The position numbers were made by a program, and so were the translations under genes. From Vulcanimicrobium alpinum (GTDB taxonomy: Bacteria; Vulcanimicrobiota; Vulcanimicrobiia; Vulcanimicrobiales; Vulcanimicrobiaceae): 64,000 bases of DNA. The stretch is taken from assembly GCF_027923555.1 (NCBI RefSeq), contig NZ_AP025523.1:620001-684000 (forward strand), given 5' to 3'. Positions 1-8,671 of the stretch are shown here, one piece after another (the stretch's first letter is position 1; each line of letters begins with the position of its first letter). Below the pieces are notes generated by a model, which saw nothing but the letters and a program-made list of their open reading frames with translations, was not told where the DNA came from and ran no database searches.

Positions 1-1383
1 GTCCACACCTACGCCTACTACGCGGAGCAGCTGCGCTTCGCCGGGATCGTCGACTACGACAACTGGCAGCGCAGGCTCGCGGCGTTCCCGCGCGCCGTCG
101 ACCAGACGATCGCGCTGCTGCGCGAGGGGATCGCATGCGAACGCATGTGGCCGCGCGCAACGATGGCGCGGCTTCTCGATCAGCTCGACCGGCTCGACAT
201 CGAGCCGGCGTCGTCGCCCTTCTTCGCGCCGCTCGTGCGCGTCCCGGCCGGGATCGACGGCGACGCGGAACGATTGCGTGCGTCTGCACACGCAACGATC
301 GCGGAAGCCGTGCTGCCGGCACTGCGGCGGCTGCGCACGTTCTTGCACGACGACTACCTGCCGCGCGCATCCGAGATTCCGGGGCTCGCTCAGCTGCGCG
401 ACGGCGCGGCCATCTACGCGCATCTGACGCGAACGTTGACGACCACCGATCTGAGCGCGGAGCAGATCCACCGCCTTGGTCTCTCGGAAGTGCAGCGCAT
501 CCGTGAGGCGATGGAAGCGCTCGCGCCGCGCACCGGCTATACCGGTTCGCTCGGCGAGGTGTTCGCACAGCTGCGTGCCGACCCGGCGAACTACTGCGAC
601 TCTCCGGAGGCGCTGCTGCAGACGTATCGCGCGATCGCGAAACGCGTCGATCCGGAACTGCCGCCGCTCTTCCGCACGCTGCCCCGTCTGCCGTACGGCG
701 TGACCATGATCCCGGCAGCGCTCGCACCCGACACCACGACCGCGTACTACTATCCCGGCGCACTCGACGGATCGCGCGCGGGCCTCTACTACGTCAACCT
801 CTACCGCCCCGACCAGCGTCCGACGTACGAGATGATGGCGCTCTCCCTGCACGAGGCGGTTCCCGGCCATCACCTCCAGATCGCGCTCGCGCAGGAGCTG
901 CCGAACCTGCCGGCGTTCCGCCGCACGACGCTTGCCTACACCGCGTACGTCGAAGGCTGGGGTCTTTACGCGGAGTCGCTCGGCGACGAGATGGGATTGT
1001 ACGACGATCCCAAAGCGAAGTTCGGCGCCTTGACGTACGAGATGTGGCGCGCGGTCCGGCTCGTCGTCGACACCGGCATCCACGCGTTCGGCTGGTCGCG
1101 CGAGCGCGCGATCGCGTATTTCCTCGACAACGCGCCGAAGGCGCCGCTCGACGTCGAGAACGAAGTCGACCGCTACATCACCATGCCGGCGCAGGCGCTC
1201 GCGTACAAGATCGGCGAGCTGAAAATTCGCGAACTGCGCGCGCGCGCCCGTAGCGCACTCGGCCCGCGTTTCGACGTGCGCGACTTCCACGAGGTCGTGC
1301 TCGGCGAAGGCGCGCTCCCGCTCGACGTCCTGGCCGCGCGCGTCGACGCCTGGCTCGCGGAGAACGCCGCACCGGCGTCGTAG
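1..1383 (+). CDS. DUF885 family metalloprotease-like protein, 3' part
   Basis: The reading frame is open from the first base, so the start lies outside the window. The internal ATG at 145 is not the true start. The visible part is about 460 residues. It carries the DUF885 signature LHEAVPGHHLQ (around 847-880), a zinc-protease-like histidine/glutamate motif, followed by the conserved YVEGWGLYAESL segment (around 947-980). DUF885 proteins are generally predicted to be secreted or periplasmic metallopeptidases, but few have been assayed. The N-terminus, and any signal peptide, cannot be seen. The BlaI-type gene starts 9 bp after the stop. Confidence 0.85.
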   Translation, partial: VHTYAYYAEQLRFAGIVDYDNWQRRLAAFPRAVDQTIALLREGIACERMWPRATMARLLDQLDRLDIEPASSPFFAPLVRVPAGIDGDAERLRASAHATIAEAVLPALRRLRTFLHDDYLPRASEIPGLAQLRDGAAIYAHLTRTLTTTDLSAEQIHRLGLSEVQRIREAMEALAPRTGYTGSLGEVFAQLRADPANYCDSPEALLQTYRAIAKRVDPELPPLFRTLPRLPYGVTMIPAALAPDTTTAYYYPGALDGSRAGLYYVNLYRPDQRPTYEMMALSLHEAVPGHHLQIALAQELPNLPAFRRTTLAYTAYVEGWGLYAESLGDEMGLYDDPKAKFGALTYEMWRAVRLVVDTGIHAFGWSRERAIAYFLDNAPKAPLDVENEVDRYITMPAQALAYKIGELKIRELRARARSALGPRFDVRDFHEVVLGEGALPLDVLAARVDAWLAENAAPAS

Positions 1384-1392
1384 AGGGCGAGC

Positions 1393-1767
1393 ATGGCAAG
1401 GCGCCCTTCCCCGACGCTCACGGAGGCGGAATACCGCCTCATGGACATCCTGTGGGACCTCGGCAACGCGACCGTCGCCGAGATCCACGCGCGGCTGGAC
1501 GACCATCCGATCGCGTACACGACGGTGCTCTCGACGCTGACGATCCTCGAACGCAAGGGGTACGTCCGCCACACGGTCCGCGGGAAGGCGAACGTCTACA
1601 AGCCGCGCGTCGAGCGTGACACCGCGCGCCTGACCGTCATCGACAACGTGCTTGCGACGTTCTTCGGCGGGTCCGCGCACGCGCTGATGCTCAACCTGCT
1701 CGACTCCGAGAAGCTCAGCCCCGACGAGGAGCGGCGCCTGCGCGCGCTCCTGGAGGCCGAGCGCTGA
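1393..1767 (+). CDS. BlaI/MecI/CopY family transcriptional repressor
   Basis: This 124-residue protein has the usual BlaI length. An N-terminal winged helix (roughly residues 8-75, with EYRLMDILW and the recognition-helix region YTTVLSTLTILERKGYV) precedes a short helical dimerisation tail. BlaI repressors are inactivated when a partner M56 membrane protease senses a signal. The next gene encodes exactly such an M56 protein, so the two form a BlaR/BlaI-type sensor pair. A beta-lactam signal is not implied: no beta-lactamase gene is adjacent. Confidence 0.88.
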   Translation: MARRPSPTLTEAEYRLMDILWDLGNATVAEIHARLDDHPIAYTTVLSTLTILERKGYVRHTVRGKANVYKPRVERDTARLTVIDNVLATFFGGSAHALMLNLLDSEKLSPDEERRLRALLEAER

Positions 1768-1817
1768 GCCTCGCCGCCGCGGCGGCGTCGGCGGCGATCG
1801 CCGCGGCGCTGGCAAGC

Positions 1818-3155
1818 GTGGCGATCGCGGCGGGTGCGCTGGCGTGCGCCCGCGTCTTCGGTCGCGCGGCGGTGCGGTATCGGATCCTGGCATCGGCGTT
1901 CGTCGCGGCGGCAGCTGCCGGTCCCGCCGCGCTCGCGGGCGCTGCGCTGCGCCCGGCCTCGAGTCCGGCCGCGCCGGCGATCGCCGCGGTGGCGGGCCGC
2001 AGTGTCATCGAGGCCGCCGCGTTCCCGCTGTTGGCGTCCGGAGGTGCATTGGCCGCGGCGCTCCTGTTCGAACTGTTCTTGGACGTTCGCCGGCTGCGCG
2101 CGATCAAGCGGGCCGCGCGGCTCGTAGGCGCCGTCCCGGTCCGCCGCGCGCGGGTCGGTACCTCGTCGACGGTCGTCACCCCGACCGCAATCGGCTACCT
2201 GCACCCCGCGATCGTCGTTCCGGCGGATTTCCGCGAACGGGTCGACGCCGGCGAGTGGGAGGCCGTGCTCGCGCACGAGTGCGCGCACCTCGTGCGCGGC
2301 GACGACTGGGCGAAGGCCCTGCAGAGCGCGGCGCTGCGCGCCGCCTGGTGGCTGCCGGGTCTGTGGATGCTCTCGCGCGGCCTCGACCTCGAGCGAGAAC
2401 TCGCCAGCGACGAGCGCGCCGCCGCCGCGACCGGGTCGCGCCGCTACGCCGCCTGCCTGCTGCGCCTCGCCACGGGCCGCTGTACCGACGCCGTCGCGCC
2501 CGGTCTGTGGGGCCGCCGCTCGCATGTCGCGATCCGGGTCGAACGGCTGCTGCGGCCGGCCGGCGCCGGCTCGCCGCTGCTCCGGGCGGCGGCACTGGGC
2601 GCGTTCACCGCGACGGCGCTCGGCGTGCTCGCCGCCGCGGTCAGCGTGGTCCCGGGGATCGCACGCCACGTCCCGCGCGCCGCGCACCGCGTCCATCTCG
2701 CTGCCGTCCCCGAGCCGCGCCGCGTGCGCGTCCCGCATCCCAAGCCGCCGGCGCATCGGGCCGCGGCGCAGCGCCCGGTCGCCGCCTCGGCGCCGTCCTC
2801 GCTCGCCGCGCGGCGCGTCGCCCTCGCCGCGCCTGCCGCCCCGCCGGCGGCTGCGGCGATTCGCGCGCCGCTCCCGGTCGTGCGCGTCGGGCCGCACCGC
2901 CGCCGCCCGGCGGCGCCGGCCCGCGCCCGCGCGCTGCTGGCGTTCCCGGCCCTCGCGCTCGGCGGGTCGCGGCCGCGCTGCGCGACGTGCTTCGGCCCGC
3001 TCCGTTCCGTCGACACCCCGGCAGCGGGCGGTTCGAGCCAGCCGGTCCTGGGCGGTTCCGCGGCGGTCGCGGCCGAGGATACCGGGTCCGGCCTGCCGTC
3101 GTCGGCCTCCGGGTTCGTCCCGCTCCAGCTACCCCGCGCACTGACCCCGCCGTAA
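1818..3155 (+). CDS. M56 family membrane peptidase (BlaR1-like sensor)
   Basis: The zinc-site motif AHECAHLVRGDD (HExxH, around residue 155 from this start) marks an M56 peptidase. Hydrophobic segments lie before it, one lies near residues 255-275, and an Ala/Pro/Arg-rich C-terminal tail of about 170 residues follows. I used GTG 1818. The frame stays open and hydrophobic back to CTG 1764, which overlaps the blaI stop, so the first membrane helix may begin upstream and the start is uncertain. It lacks the penicillin-binding domain of classical BlaR1; the tail is low-complexity. It probably cleaves or inactivates the adjacent BlaI-type repressor. Confidence 0.75.
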   Translation: MAIAAGALACARVFGRAAVRYRILASAFVAAAAAGPAALAGAALRPASSPAAPAIAAVAGRSVIEAAAFPLLASGGALAAALLFELFLDVRRLRAIKRAARLVGAVPVRRARVGTSSTVVTPTAIGYLHPAIVVPADFRERVDAGEWEAVLAHECAHLVRGDDWAKALQSAALRAAWWLPGLWMLSRGLDLERELASDERAAAATGSRRYAACLLRLATGRCTDAVAPGLWGRRSHVAIRVERLLRPAGAGSPLLRAAALGAFTATALGVLAAAVSVVPGIARHVPRAAHRVHLAAVPEPRRVRVPHPKPPAHRAAAQRPVAASAPSSLAARRVALAAPAAPPAAAAIRAPLPVVRVGPHRRRPAAPARARALLAFPALALGGSRPRCATCFGPLRSVDTPAAGGSSQPVLGGSAAVAAEDTGSGLPSSASGFVPLQLPRALTPP

Positions 3156-3194
3156 GGGACGACCGGCCCGAGCGTCCTTCTTGGGACCCCGCGC

Positions 3195-3229
3195 TATACT
3201 AGAATCACCAGCCCGGCTCGTCGGGCTGG
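3195..3229 (+). promoter_or_regulatory. Possible -10 element and leader hairpin before the Nudix gene
   Basis: TATACT (3195-3200) resembles a sigma-70 -10 box in an otherwise very GC-rich gap. A perfect 8-bp inverted repeat with a 6-nt loop follows at 3208-3229 (CCAGCCCG/CGGGCTGG). No convincing -35 is visible. There is no T-run, so the hairpin is not an intrinsic terminator. Confidence 0.35.
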
Positions 3230-3250
3230 AACTGTCTCCCGGAAGCGACG

Positions 3251-3736
3251 ATGCGGATCAAATATGAAGTTTCCGCCGGCGGATTGGTCCTGCGGCGGAA
3301 CGGCAACGGCTTAGAAGCCCTGCTGATCGGGCGCGGGGAACCGCGCGTGTGGTCGCTCCCCAAGGGGCACGTCGAGGCGAAAGAGACGCACGAGCAGGCT
3401 GCCCTGCGCGAGGTCCGCGAGGAGACCGGCTGCTGGGCGGAAATCCTTTCGAAGCTCTCCGACATCTCGTACTGGTTCTACTTGAACCGGACCAAGCACA
3501 AGAAGTCGGTCCATTTTTATCTCATGCGCTACCTCTCGGGCGACACCGCGAATCACGACCACGAGGTCGATGAAGCGCGCTGGTTCGAGATCAAGGCGGC
3601 CAAGAAAGCGCTCAAGTACGTGAATGAGAAGCGCCTGGTCGACTTGGGTCTCGAGTGGCTCGAACAGGAAGGCGCCGGGCTCTTTGAGCCCGAGGTCGTC
3701 GCCGTCAGCCAATCGGTGAGGGACACGAGCGCGTAA
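3251..3736 (+). CDS. Nudix hydrolase
   Basis: The 161-residue protein contains a complete Nudix box (G-x5-E-x7-REVREETG, residues about 39-61), which binds Mg2+ and cleaves nucleoside diphosphates linked to another group. The N-terminal strand (KYEVSAGGLVLRR) and the length fit small MutT/Ap4A-type hydrolases, but the substrate cannot be read from sequence. The gene ends 2 bp before scpA, so it is probably the first gene of a run that continues through scpA-scpB. Confidence 0.88.
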   Translation: MRIKYEVSAGGLVLRRNGNGLEALLIGRGEPRVWSLPKGHVEAKETHEQAALREVREETGCWAEILSKLSDISYWFYLNRTKHKKSVHFYLMRYLSGDTANHDHEVDEARWFEIKAAKKALKYVNEKRLVDLGLEWLEQEGAGLFEPEVVAVSQSVRDTSA

Positions 3737-3738
3737 TT

Positions 3739-4497
3739 TTGAACCCTGACCCCCAGCTCGAGACACGAGCGCTGCGCGTCTCGCTCGACGTGTTCGACGG
3801 TCCGCTGGACCTGCTGCTCAACCTCGTCAAGGAACGCCAGCTCGACATCGCGACCGTCCCGCTCGCGACGGTCGCCGATCAGTACCTCGCCTATATCAAG
3901 GCGATGGAGGCGCTGGACGTCGAGCTCGCGGCCGACTACCTCGTCGTCGCAGCCACGCTCGTCTTCCTGAAATCGAAGGCCCTGCTGCCTCCGATCCCCA
4001 TCGAGTTTGCCGGCGATCCCGACGAGTCGGCCGAGGCCGTCGAAGCGCGGCTGCGCGAACGGCTCATCGCCTACTCGAAGTACCGCGATGCGGGTCAGGA
4101 ACTCAAGGCGCGCGCCCTCGAGGCGGCGTCCTACTACCTGCGCGCCGACGGCGGCGACGCCACGGCCGAACTCGTTCAGCGCTACAAGATCGACGCTGCG
4201 AAGCTCGCGACGGCGCTGGCCGCGGCCCTGCGCGCCGCCAAGCCCGAGAAGCGGACGATCATTCGGGAGCGCGTCTCGCTGGTGGAGCAGATGGAGCACC
4301 TCGCGCGCGTGGTCCGCCGCGACGGGCGCGCGACGTTTTTCGGGTTCTGCGAAGGGCTCGATCGCGTCGCGATCATCGTGACGTTCCTCGCCGTCCTCGA
4401 ACTGGTCCGCCGCTCGCGGATCCGCGTCAGTCAGGACGCGATGTTCGGAGACATCGAACTCCTCCCCGTCACCGAAGAAGACCGCAGTGCAGCCTGA
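3739..4497 (+). CDS. scpA: Segregation and condensation protein A
   Basis: The 252-residue protein is the kleisin subunit of the Smc-ScpAB condensin. The typical opening VFDGPLDLLLNLVKERQLDI (about residues 15-34) and the hydrophobic LADYLVVAATLVFLKSKALLP-type segment are both present. The start is TTG at 3739. The last 11 bp overlap scpB, the usual coupled arrangement. Smc itself is not in the window. Confidence 0.93.
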   Translation: MNPDPQLETRALRVSLDVFDGPLDLLLNLVKERQLDIATVPLATVADQYLAYIKAMEALDVELAADYLVVAATLVFLKSKALLPPIPIEFAGDPDESAEAVEARLRERLIAYSKYRDAGQELKARALEAASYYLRADGGDATAELVQRYKIDAAKLATALAAALRAAKPEKRTIIRERVSLVEQMEHLARVVRRDGRATFFGFCEGLDRVAIIVTFLAVLELVRRSRIRVSQDAMFGDIELLPVTEEDRSAA

Positions 4498-5176
4498 ACT
4501 CGTCGACACCGGCAAACTCCAGCGCGAACTCGAAGCGCTGCTGTTCGTCGCCTCCGAAGCGCTCTCGATCAGGGAACTCGCCAAGCTCACCGGCGCCGAG
4601 CAGAGCGAGGTGACCGTTGCACTGCAGAAGATCGACGAGGAGTTCGCGCATCGCGGCATCGTGCTGCGCGAGATCGCCGGCGGCTATCGCTTCGCGAGCG
4701 CGCCCGCGGCGCGCGAGGCGGTCGAGGCGTATCTCCTCCCGCCCAAGACGAACCTCTCGCCCGCCGCGCTCGAGACGATCGCGATCGTCGCCTACATGCA
4801 GCCGGTGACCAAGGGTGAGATCGAGGGGATCCGCGGCGTCAGTGCCGATTCGGTGATCGCGACCTTGGTCGACCGGCGGTTTCTCGTCGAGTCGGGCCGC
4901 AAGGACGTCCCGGGCCGCCCGATGCTCTACAAGACGACCGACGAGTTTCTCGAAGCCTTCGGTTTGCGCAACCTCGAGGAGCTTCCGCCGATCGACCTCG
5001 ACGGGACCGCGCCGATCGAGCTGGCCTTGCCGATCCCGACCGCACCGGCGCACGACTCCGCCGGAGTCCCGGCGTCCGCCGACGAACTCGAACCCGAACC
5101 CGAACCCGACGATCCACGCACCGACGGCGCGAGCGCCGCGGGATCAGAAACGGAGCCCCAGCCATCAGCGGTGTAA
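4487..5176 (+). CDS. scpB: Segregation and condensation protein B
   Basis: ScpB forms the dimeric winged-helix subunit of the Smc-ScpAB complex that bridges the ScpA kleisin. The core (LEALLFVASEALSIRELAKL and IAIVAYMQPVTKGEIEGIRG regions) occupies roughly the first 165 residues. The last 55 or so are an acidic, Pro/Glu-rich tail that is probably disordered. The start is GTG at 4487, inside scpA, implying translational coupling. Its length of 229 residues is slightly above the usual one because of the tail. Confidence 0.92.
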   Translation: MQPELVDTGKLQRELEALLFVASEALSIRELAKLTGAEQSEVTVALQKIDEEFAHRGIVLREIAGGYRFASAPAAREAVEAYLLPPKTNLSPAALETIAIVAYMQPVTKGEIEGIRGVSADSVIATLVDRRFLVESGRKDVPGRPMLYKTTDEFLEAFGLRNLEELPPIDLDGTAPIELALPIPTAPAHDSAGVPASADELEPEPEPDDPRTDGASAAGSETEPQPSAV

Positions 5177-5202
5177 CCGCGCCCGAATTCGTCCCCGCCG
5201 AC

Positions 5203-6423
5203 GTGTGGGCCACCATCGACGAGAACGCACAGCGCGTCGCGCTCGTGCACGAGCTGATCCAGCCCGGCGAGGCGTTCCGTCTCACCGACGATCAGCGCAA
5301 AGCGATCGACACGATCTCGACGCAGCTCGACGACGGCGTGCTCGAGTTTCTGCTCAAAGCGCCCACGGGCTCCGGCAAAACCGAAGTGATGCTGCGCGTC
5401 GCGGTCGACACGATCCTCAAGACGGAGGGCTACATCGTCATCATCGCGCCGACGCGCGATCTGATCCGCCAGCACATCACCTACTTCACCGACCGGCTCG
5501 CCGGGACGGGGATCGGCGTCGGGCAGATTCACGGCGGCGCTTCGCCGGCCGAGCGGCGCGCGGTCGAAGCGGGGATCGAGGACGGGACGATCCACGTCGT
5601 CGTCGGTTCCGCGATGATGCTCACCATCGACCGGCATTGGCGCATCATCGACGAGAGCGACCTGCTCGTGATCGACGACGTCAACGCGTTCGACGAACGC
5701 GAGCACCTGCGCTTGCTGGAAGACCTCGACTGCCCGATGCTCTTCGCGACCGCGACGCCGGCGGAACTGAAGCGCTTCCTCGAACGGATCGGCGCGATGG
5801 ACAATGTCGTCGCGATGAAGAAGATGCCGTTCGACGTGCTGCCGACCAAAGTGCACAAGGTCGAGGGCGTGTGGGGCGAACCGCCGGCCGAACAGCTCTC
5901 GCGCGCCGACGCGTTGATCCGCGAGCACCTCGCGCGCGGTTCGCGGATCTTCGTGATCGGCCGGACCCGCGGCGACGTGCCGCGGCTCGCCGAGCGGCTC
6001 GAGCACACCTATCAGATCGACGTGCAGCAATTGCGCGGCGACATGGCCGACACGCACGAGCAGAGCAAACGGTATCGCCGGAAGGGCGTCAAGGTGAACG
6101 AGGTCGGGACGCGCGTGGAGATGATGAACGAGTTCCGCAGCAAAGCGCCGGCGGTCCTCGCGGCGACCAACCTCGTCGGCAGCGGGATCGACATCCCGGC
6201 CGCCGATCTCATCGTGATCACCGACTCCGACGCGTTCGGCGAAGCGGAGATCGAGCAGCTCATCGGCCGCGTGGGCCGTCGCGAGCGGCCTTCCGACGCG
6301 GTCCTGCTCACCGGGACGACGTTCGAGAAGAACCCGTCGCGCGCGATGGCATCGCCGCGTGCGAAGAGCTTCATGCCGCGCGGGACGCGCGCGCGCCAGT
6401 TCGACTTCGGCCGCCGCCGCTAA
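5203..6423 (+). CDS. Superfamily 2 DEAD/DEAH-like helicase with variant motif II
   Basis: A two-domain SF2 ATPase of about 406 residues. Motif I is APTGSGKTE, motif Ia APTRDL, motif III is ATATP and motif VI is QLIGRVGRRER. Motif II, expected as DExx, reads VIDDVNAF, so the usual catalytic glutamate position is aspartate. The frame is open upstream of GTG 5203 to inside scpB, so the start may be slightly earlier. It has no accessory domain that names a substrate; RNA or DNA unwinding are both possible. It sits in the scpAB-nfo run on the same strand. Confidence 0.8.
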   Translation: MWATIDENAQRVALVHELIQPGEAFRLTDDQRKAIDTISTQLDDGVLEFLLKAPTGSGKTEVMLRVAVDTILKTEGYIVIIAPTRDLIRQHITYFTDRLAGTGIGVGQIHGGASPAERRAVEAGIEDGTIHVVVGSAMMLTIDRHWRIIDESDLLVIDDVNAFDEREHLRLLEDLDCPMLFATATPAELKRFLERIGAMDNVVAMKKMPFDVLPTKVHKVEGVWGEPPAEQLSRADALIREHLARGSRIFVIGRTRGDVPRLAERLEHTYQIDVQQLRGDMADTHEQSKRYRRKGVKVNEVGTRVEMMNEFRSKAPAVLAATNLVGSGIDIPAADLIVITDSDAFGEAEIEQLIGRVGRRERPSDAVLLTGTTFEKNPSRAMASPRAKSFMPRGTRARQFDFGRRR

Positions 6424-6436
6424 GGGGTCCGGCCGG

Positions 6437-7282
6437 ATGCGCATCGGCTTCCACGTGCGCGTCGGCGGCGGCTACGATGCTGCCGTCGCGTACGCGACGA
6501 AACACGGCTGCTCGTCGCTGCAGTTCTTCAGCGGCAACCCCAAGACGTATCGGATCGGCGCGATCGATGCGCCTGCGCTGGCCAAGTTCGCGGCCGCACG
6601 AACGGCGGCCGGCGTCACGCCGGTCGCGATCCACACCTCGTACCTGATCAACCTTGCGACCGATGATCCGAAGATCGCGAACGGTTCGCTGCGCCTGCTC
6701 AAGAACGATCTGGCGGTCGCCGCCGCCGGCGACGTCGCCTACGTCAACACGCATCTCGGTTCGTACGGCAAGCGCGATCGCAAGGAAGGTTTCGCGGCGG
6801 TCGTCGCCGCCCTCGAGGATGCGCTCGAGGGGATCGCTCCGCAGGTCTCGCTGGTGATGGAGAACAGTGCCGGGGCCGGTGCGCTGTGCGGCGGGACGAT
6901 GGAGGAGCTGGGCGCGCTGGTGCGTGCGGTCGGGCATCCGAACCTGCGCGTCTGCATCGACACCGCACACACCTGGGCGGCGGGATACGCGATCGACACG
7001 CCCGACGGCGTCGCGGCGTTTTTCGACCACGTCGAGCGGGAAATCGGTCTCGAGCGGATCGTGATGTTTCATTTCAACGACACCGAGATCGAGCTGGGTG
7101 GTCACCGGGATCGTCACTGGCACATCGGCGAAGGACGGATCGGGATCGCAGGCTTCCGCGCCATCGTGGCGCATCCGGGGGTCCAGGGAAAGGTTGCGAT
7201 CCTGGAAACACCGGGTGAAGAGGGCGACGATGCGCGCAACATCGCCGCCCTGCGCACCGTGCTGGAGGGAGTCGGCGCATGA
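6437..7282 (+). CDS. nfo: Endonuclease IV-type AP endonuclease
   Basis: A TIM-barrel protein of 281 residues in the endonuclease IV family. It cleaves DNA 5' of abasic sites in base excision repair using a trinuclear zinc centre. Zinc-ligand motifs are visible: IHTSYLINLA, THLGS, ENSAG, CIDTAHTWAAGY, HFNDTE and the HRDRHWHIGEG block. The start is ATG 6437. The final ATGA overlaps the start of the PilZ gene. Together with dinB just downstream it makes a small DNA-repair group. Confidence 0.92.
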   Translation: MRIGFHVRVGGGYDAAVAYATKHGCSSLQFFSGNPKTYRIGAIDAPALAKFAAARTAAGVTPVAIHTSYLINLATDDPKIANGSLRLLKNDLAVAAAGDVAYVNTHLGSYGKRDRKEGFAAVVAALEDALEGIAPQVSLVMENSAGAGALCGGTMEELGALVRAVGHPNLRVCIDTAHTWAAGYAIDTPDGVAAFFDHVEREIGLERIVMFHFNDTEIELGGHRDRHWHIGEGRIGIAGFRAIVAHPGVQGKVAILETPGEEGDDARNIAALRTVLEGVGA

Positions 7283-7599
7283 GCGAACAGGAACGTCGCA
7301 CCTCGGCCCGCGTGGCGGTCAGCATCCCTGCCCGCTACCGTCCCGAGGGCGTTGCGGATGCGCGTGAACGGAACGGGACGATCGACAACATCTCGCGCAA
7401 CGGGCTCCTGCTCGTCGCGGGCGAGACGTTTCCGGAGGAAACCCGCCTGCGCATCGCGTTCGACGACAAGCAGGGCGGCCGCCACGAACTCGTCGCTGCG
7501 GTCGTGCGCTCGCAGGCGATGGGCGGCTTCGGCGTCGCCTTCGTGCACATCCCCGATGCGACGCTGGAGTACGTGCGCGCCGCGCTCGGCGTCGAGTAG
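7279..7599 (+). CDS. PilZ domain protein (putative c-di-GMP receptor)
   Basis: A stand-alone PilZ domain of 106 residues. The N-terminal arginine cluster (ERRTSAR) and the DNISRNG motif are the two elements that bind cyclic di-GMP in PilZ proteins. No output domain is attached, so it probably acts by binding a partner. The start overlaps the nfo stop by 4 bp. No cyclase or phosphodiesterase for c-di-GMP is in the window. Confidence 0.85.
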   Translation: MSEQERRTSARVAVSIPARYRPEGVADARERNGTIDNISRNGLLLVAGETFPEETRLRIAFDDKQGGRHELVAAVVRSQAMGGFGVAFVHIPDATLEYVRAALGVE

Positions 7600-7626
7600 C
7601 CCGCCAAGAGGGCGCGCGCCGGTGCC

Positions 7627-8667
7627 GTGATCGTTCACTTCGATCTCGACGCGTTCTACGCATCGGTCGCCCAGCGCGACGATCCGTCGCTGCGCGGGAT
7701 CCCGCTGGCGATCTCCGGCCGCTCGCGCCGCGCCGTCGTCCTGACCGCGTCGTACGAAGCGCGGCCGTTCGGCGTGCGCTCCGCGATGCCGCTCTACCGC
7801 GCGCTGGAACTGTGCCCCGAGCTGACGGTCGTGCCGCCCGATTTCACGCGGTATCGCGAGAGCTCGCAGCGCGTCTTCGCGATCTTCGTCGACGGCGCGC
7901 GTGCGGTCGAGGGACTCTCGCTCGACGAGGCGTTCGTCGACGTTCCCGACGAGACGCTCGACGGCGCGATCGCGTTTGCCCAGCGCGTGCGCGCGCGCAT
8001 CCGTGATGAGGTCGGGCTGACCGCGAGCGCCGGCGTCGCGCGCACGAAAATGGTTGCGAAGATCGCGAGCGACATGAACAAGCCCGACGGCTTGACCGTC
8101 GTGCCGCCCGGGACGGAGGCGGATTTCCTCGCGCCGCTCCCGGTTGGGCGACTGTGGGGGATCGGACCGAAGACGCAGCCGCGCTTGGAGAGCGCCGGGA
8201 TCAGCACGATCGGCGACGTCGCCGCGCTCGACGACGCGCGGATGTACGCGCTGTTCGGCCGCGGCGGAACATTTTATCGCGATCTCGCGCGCGGGATCGA
8301 CGAACGCGACGTCGACGGTTCGCGCGAGCGCAAGTCGATCTCGACCGAGGAGACGTTCGAGTACGACGTCCGCGACGAAGCGCGCATCCTCGACCTGCTG
8401 CGCTTGCAGGCCGACGAACTCGCGCGCGACATGCAGGCGAAGCACCTTCGCGGGGCGACGGTCGGCATCAAGATCAAGAGAGCCGACTTCACCATCACCG
8501 GCAAGCAGACGACGCTCGCCGTTCCGACCGACGACGCCGGCGCGATCCTGGCGGCGTCGCTGTGGTGCTGGCACCGCAGCGGCTTGGCCGGCGTTCCGAT
8601 CCGCCTGCTCGGAACGCGCATCGCCTCGCTCACCGAAGAGCCGCAGCGCGAACTGCGCCTATTCTAG
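7627..8667 (+). CDS. dinB: DNA polymerase IV (Y-family)
   Basis: A translesion polymerase of 346 residues. The catalytic acidic residues are in HFDLDAFYASV (residues 4-14) and SLDEAFVDV (around 98-106). The YEARPFGVRSAMP finger segment, the GIGPK helix-hairpin-helix and the little-finger domain (RKSISTEETF onward) are all present. The start is GTG 7627. I see no SOS-type operator in the short upstream gap. Confidence 0.94.
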   Translation: MIVHFDLDAFYASVAQRDDPSLRGIPLAISGRSRRAVVLTASYEARPFGVRSAMPLYRALELCPELTVVPPDFTRYRESSQRVFAIFVDGARAVEGLSLDEAFVDVPDETLDGAIAFAQRVRARIRDEVGLTASAGVARTKMVAKIASDMNKPDGLTVVPPGTEADFLAPLPVGRLWGIGPKTQPRLESAGISTIGDVAALDDARMYALFGRGGTFYRDLARGIDERDVDGSRERKSISTEETFEYDVRDEARILDLLRLQADELARDMQAKHLRGATVGIKIKRADFTITGKQTTLAVPTDDAGAILAASLWCWHRSGLAGVPIRLLGTRIASLTEEPQRELRLF

Positions 8668-8671
8668 CGGA

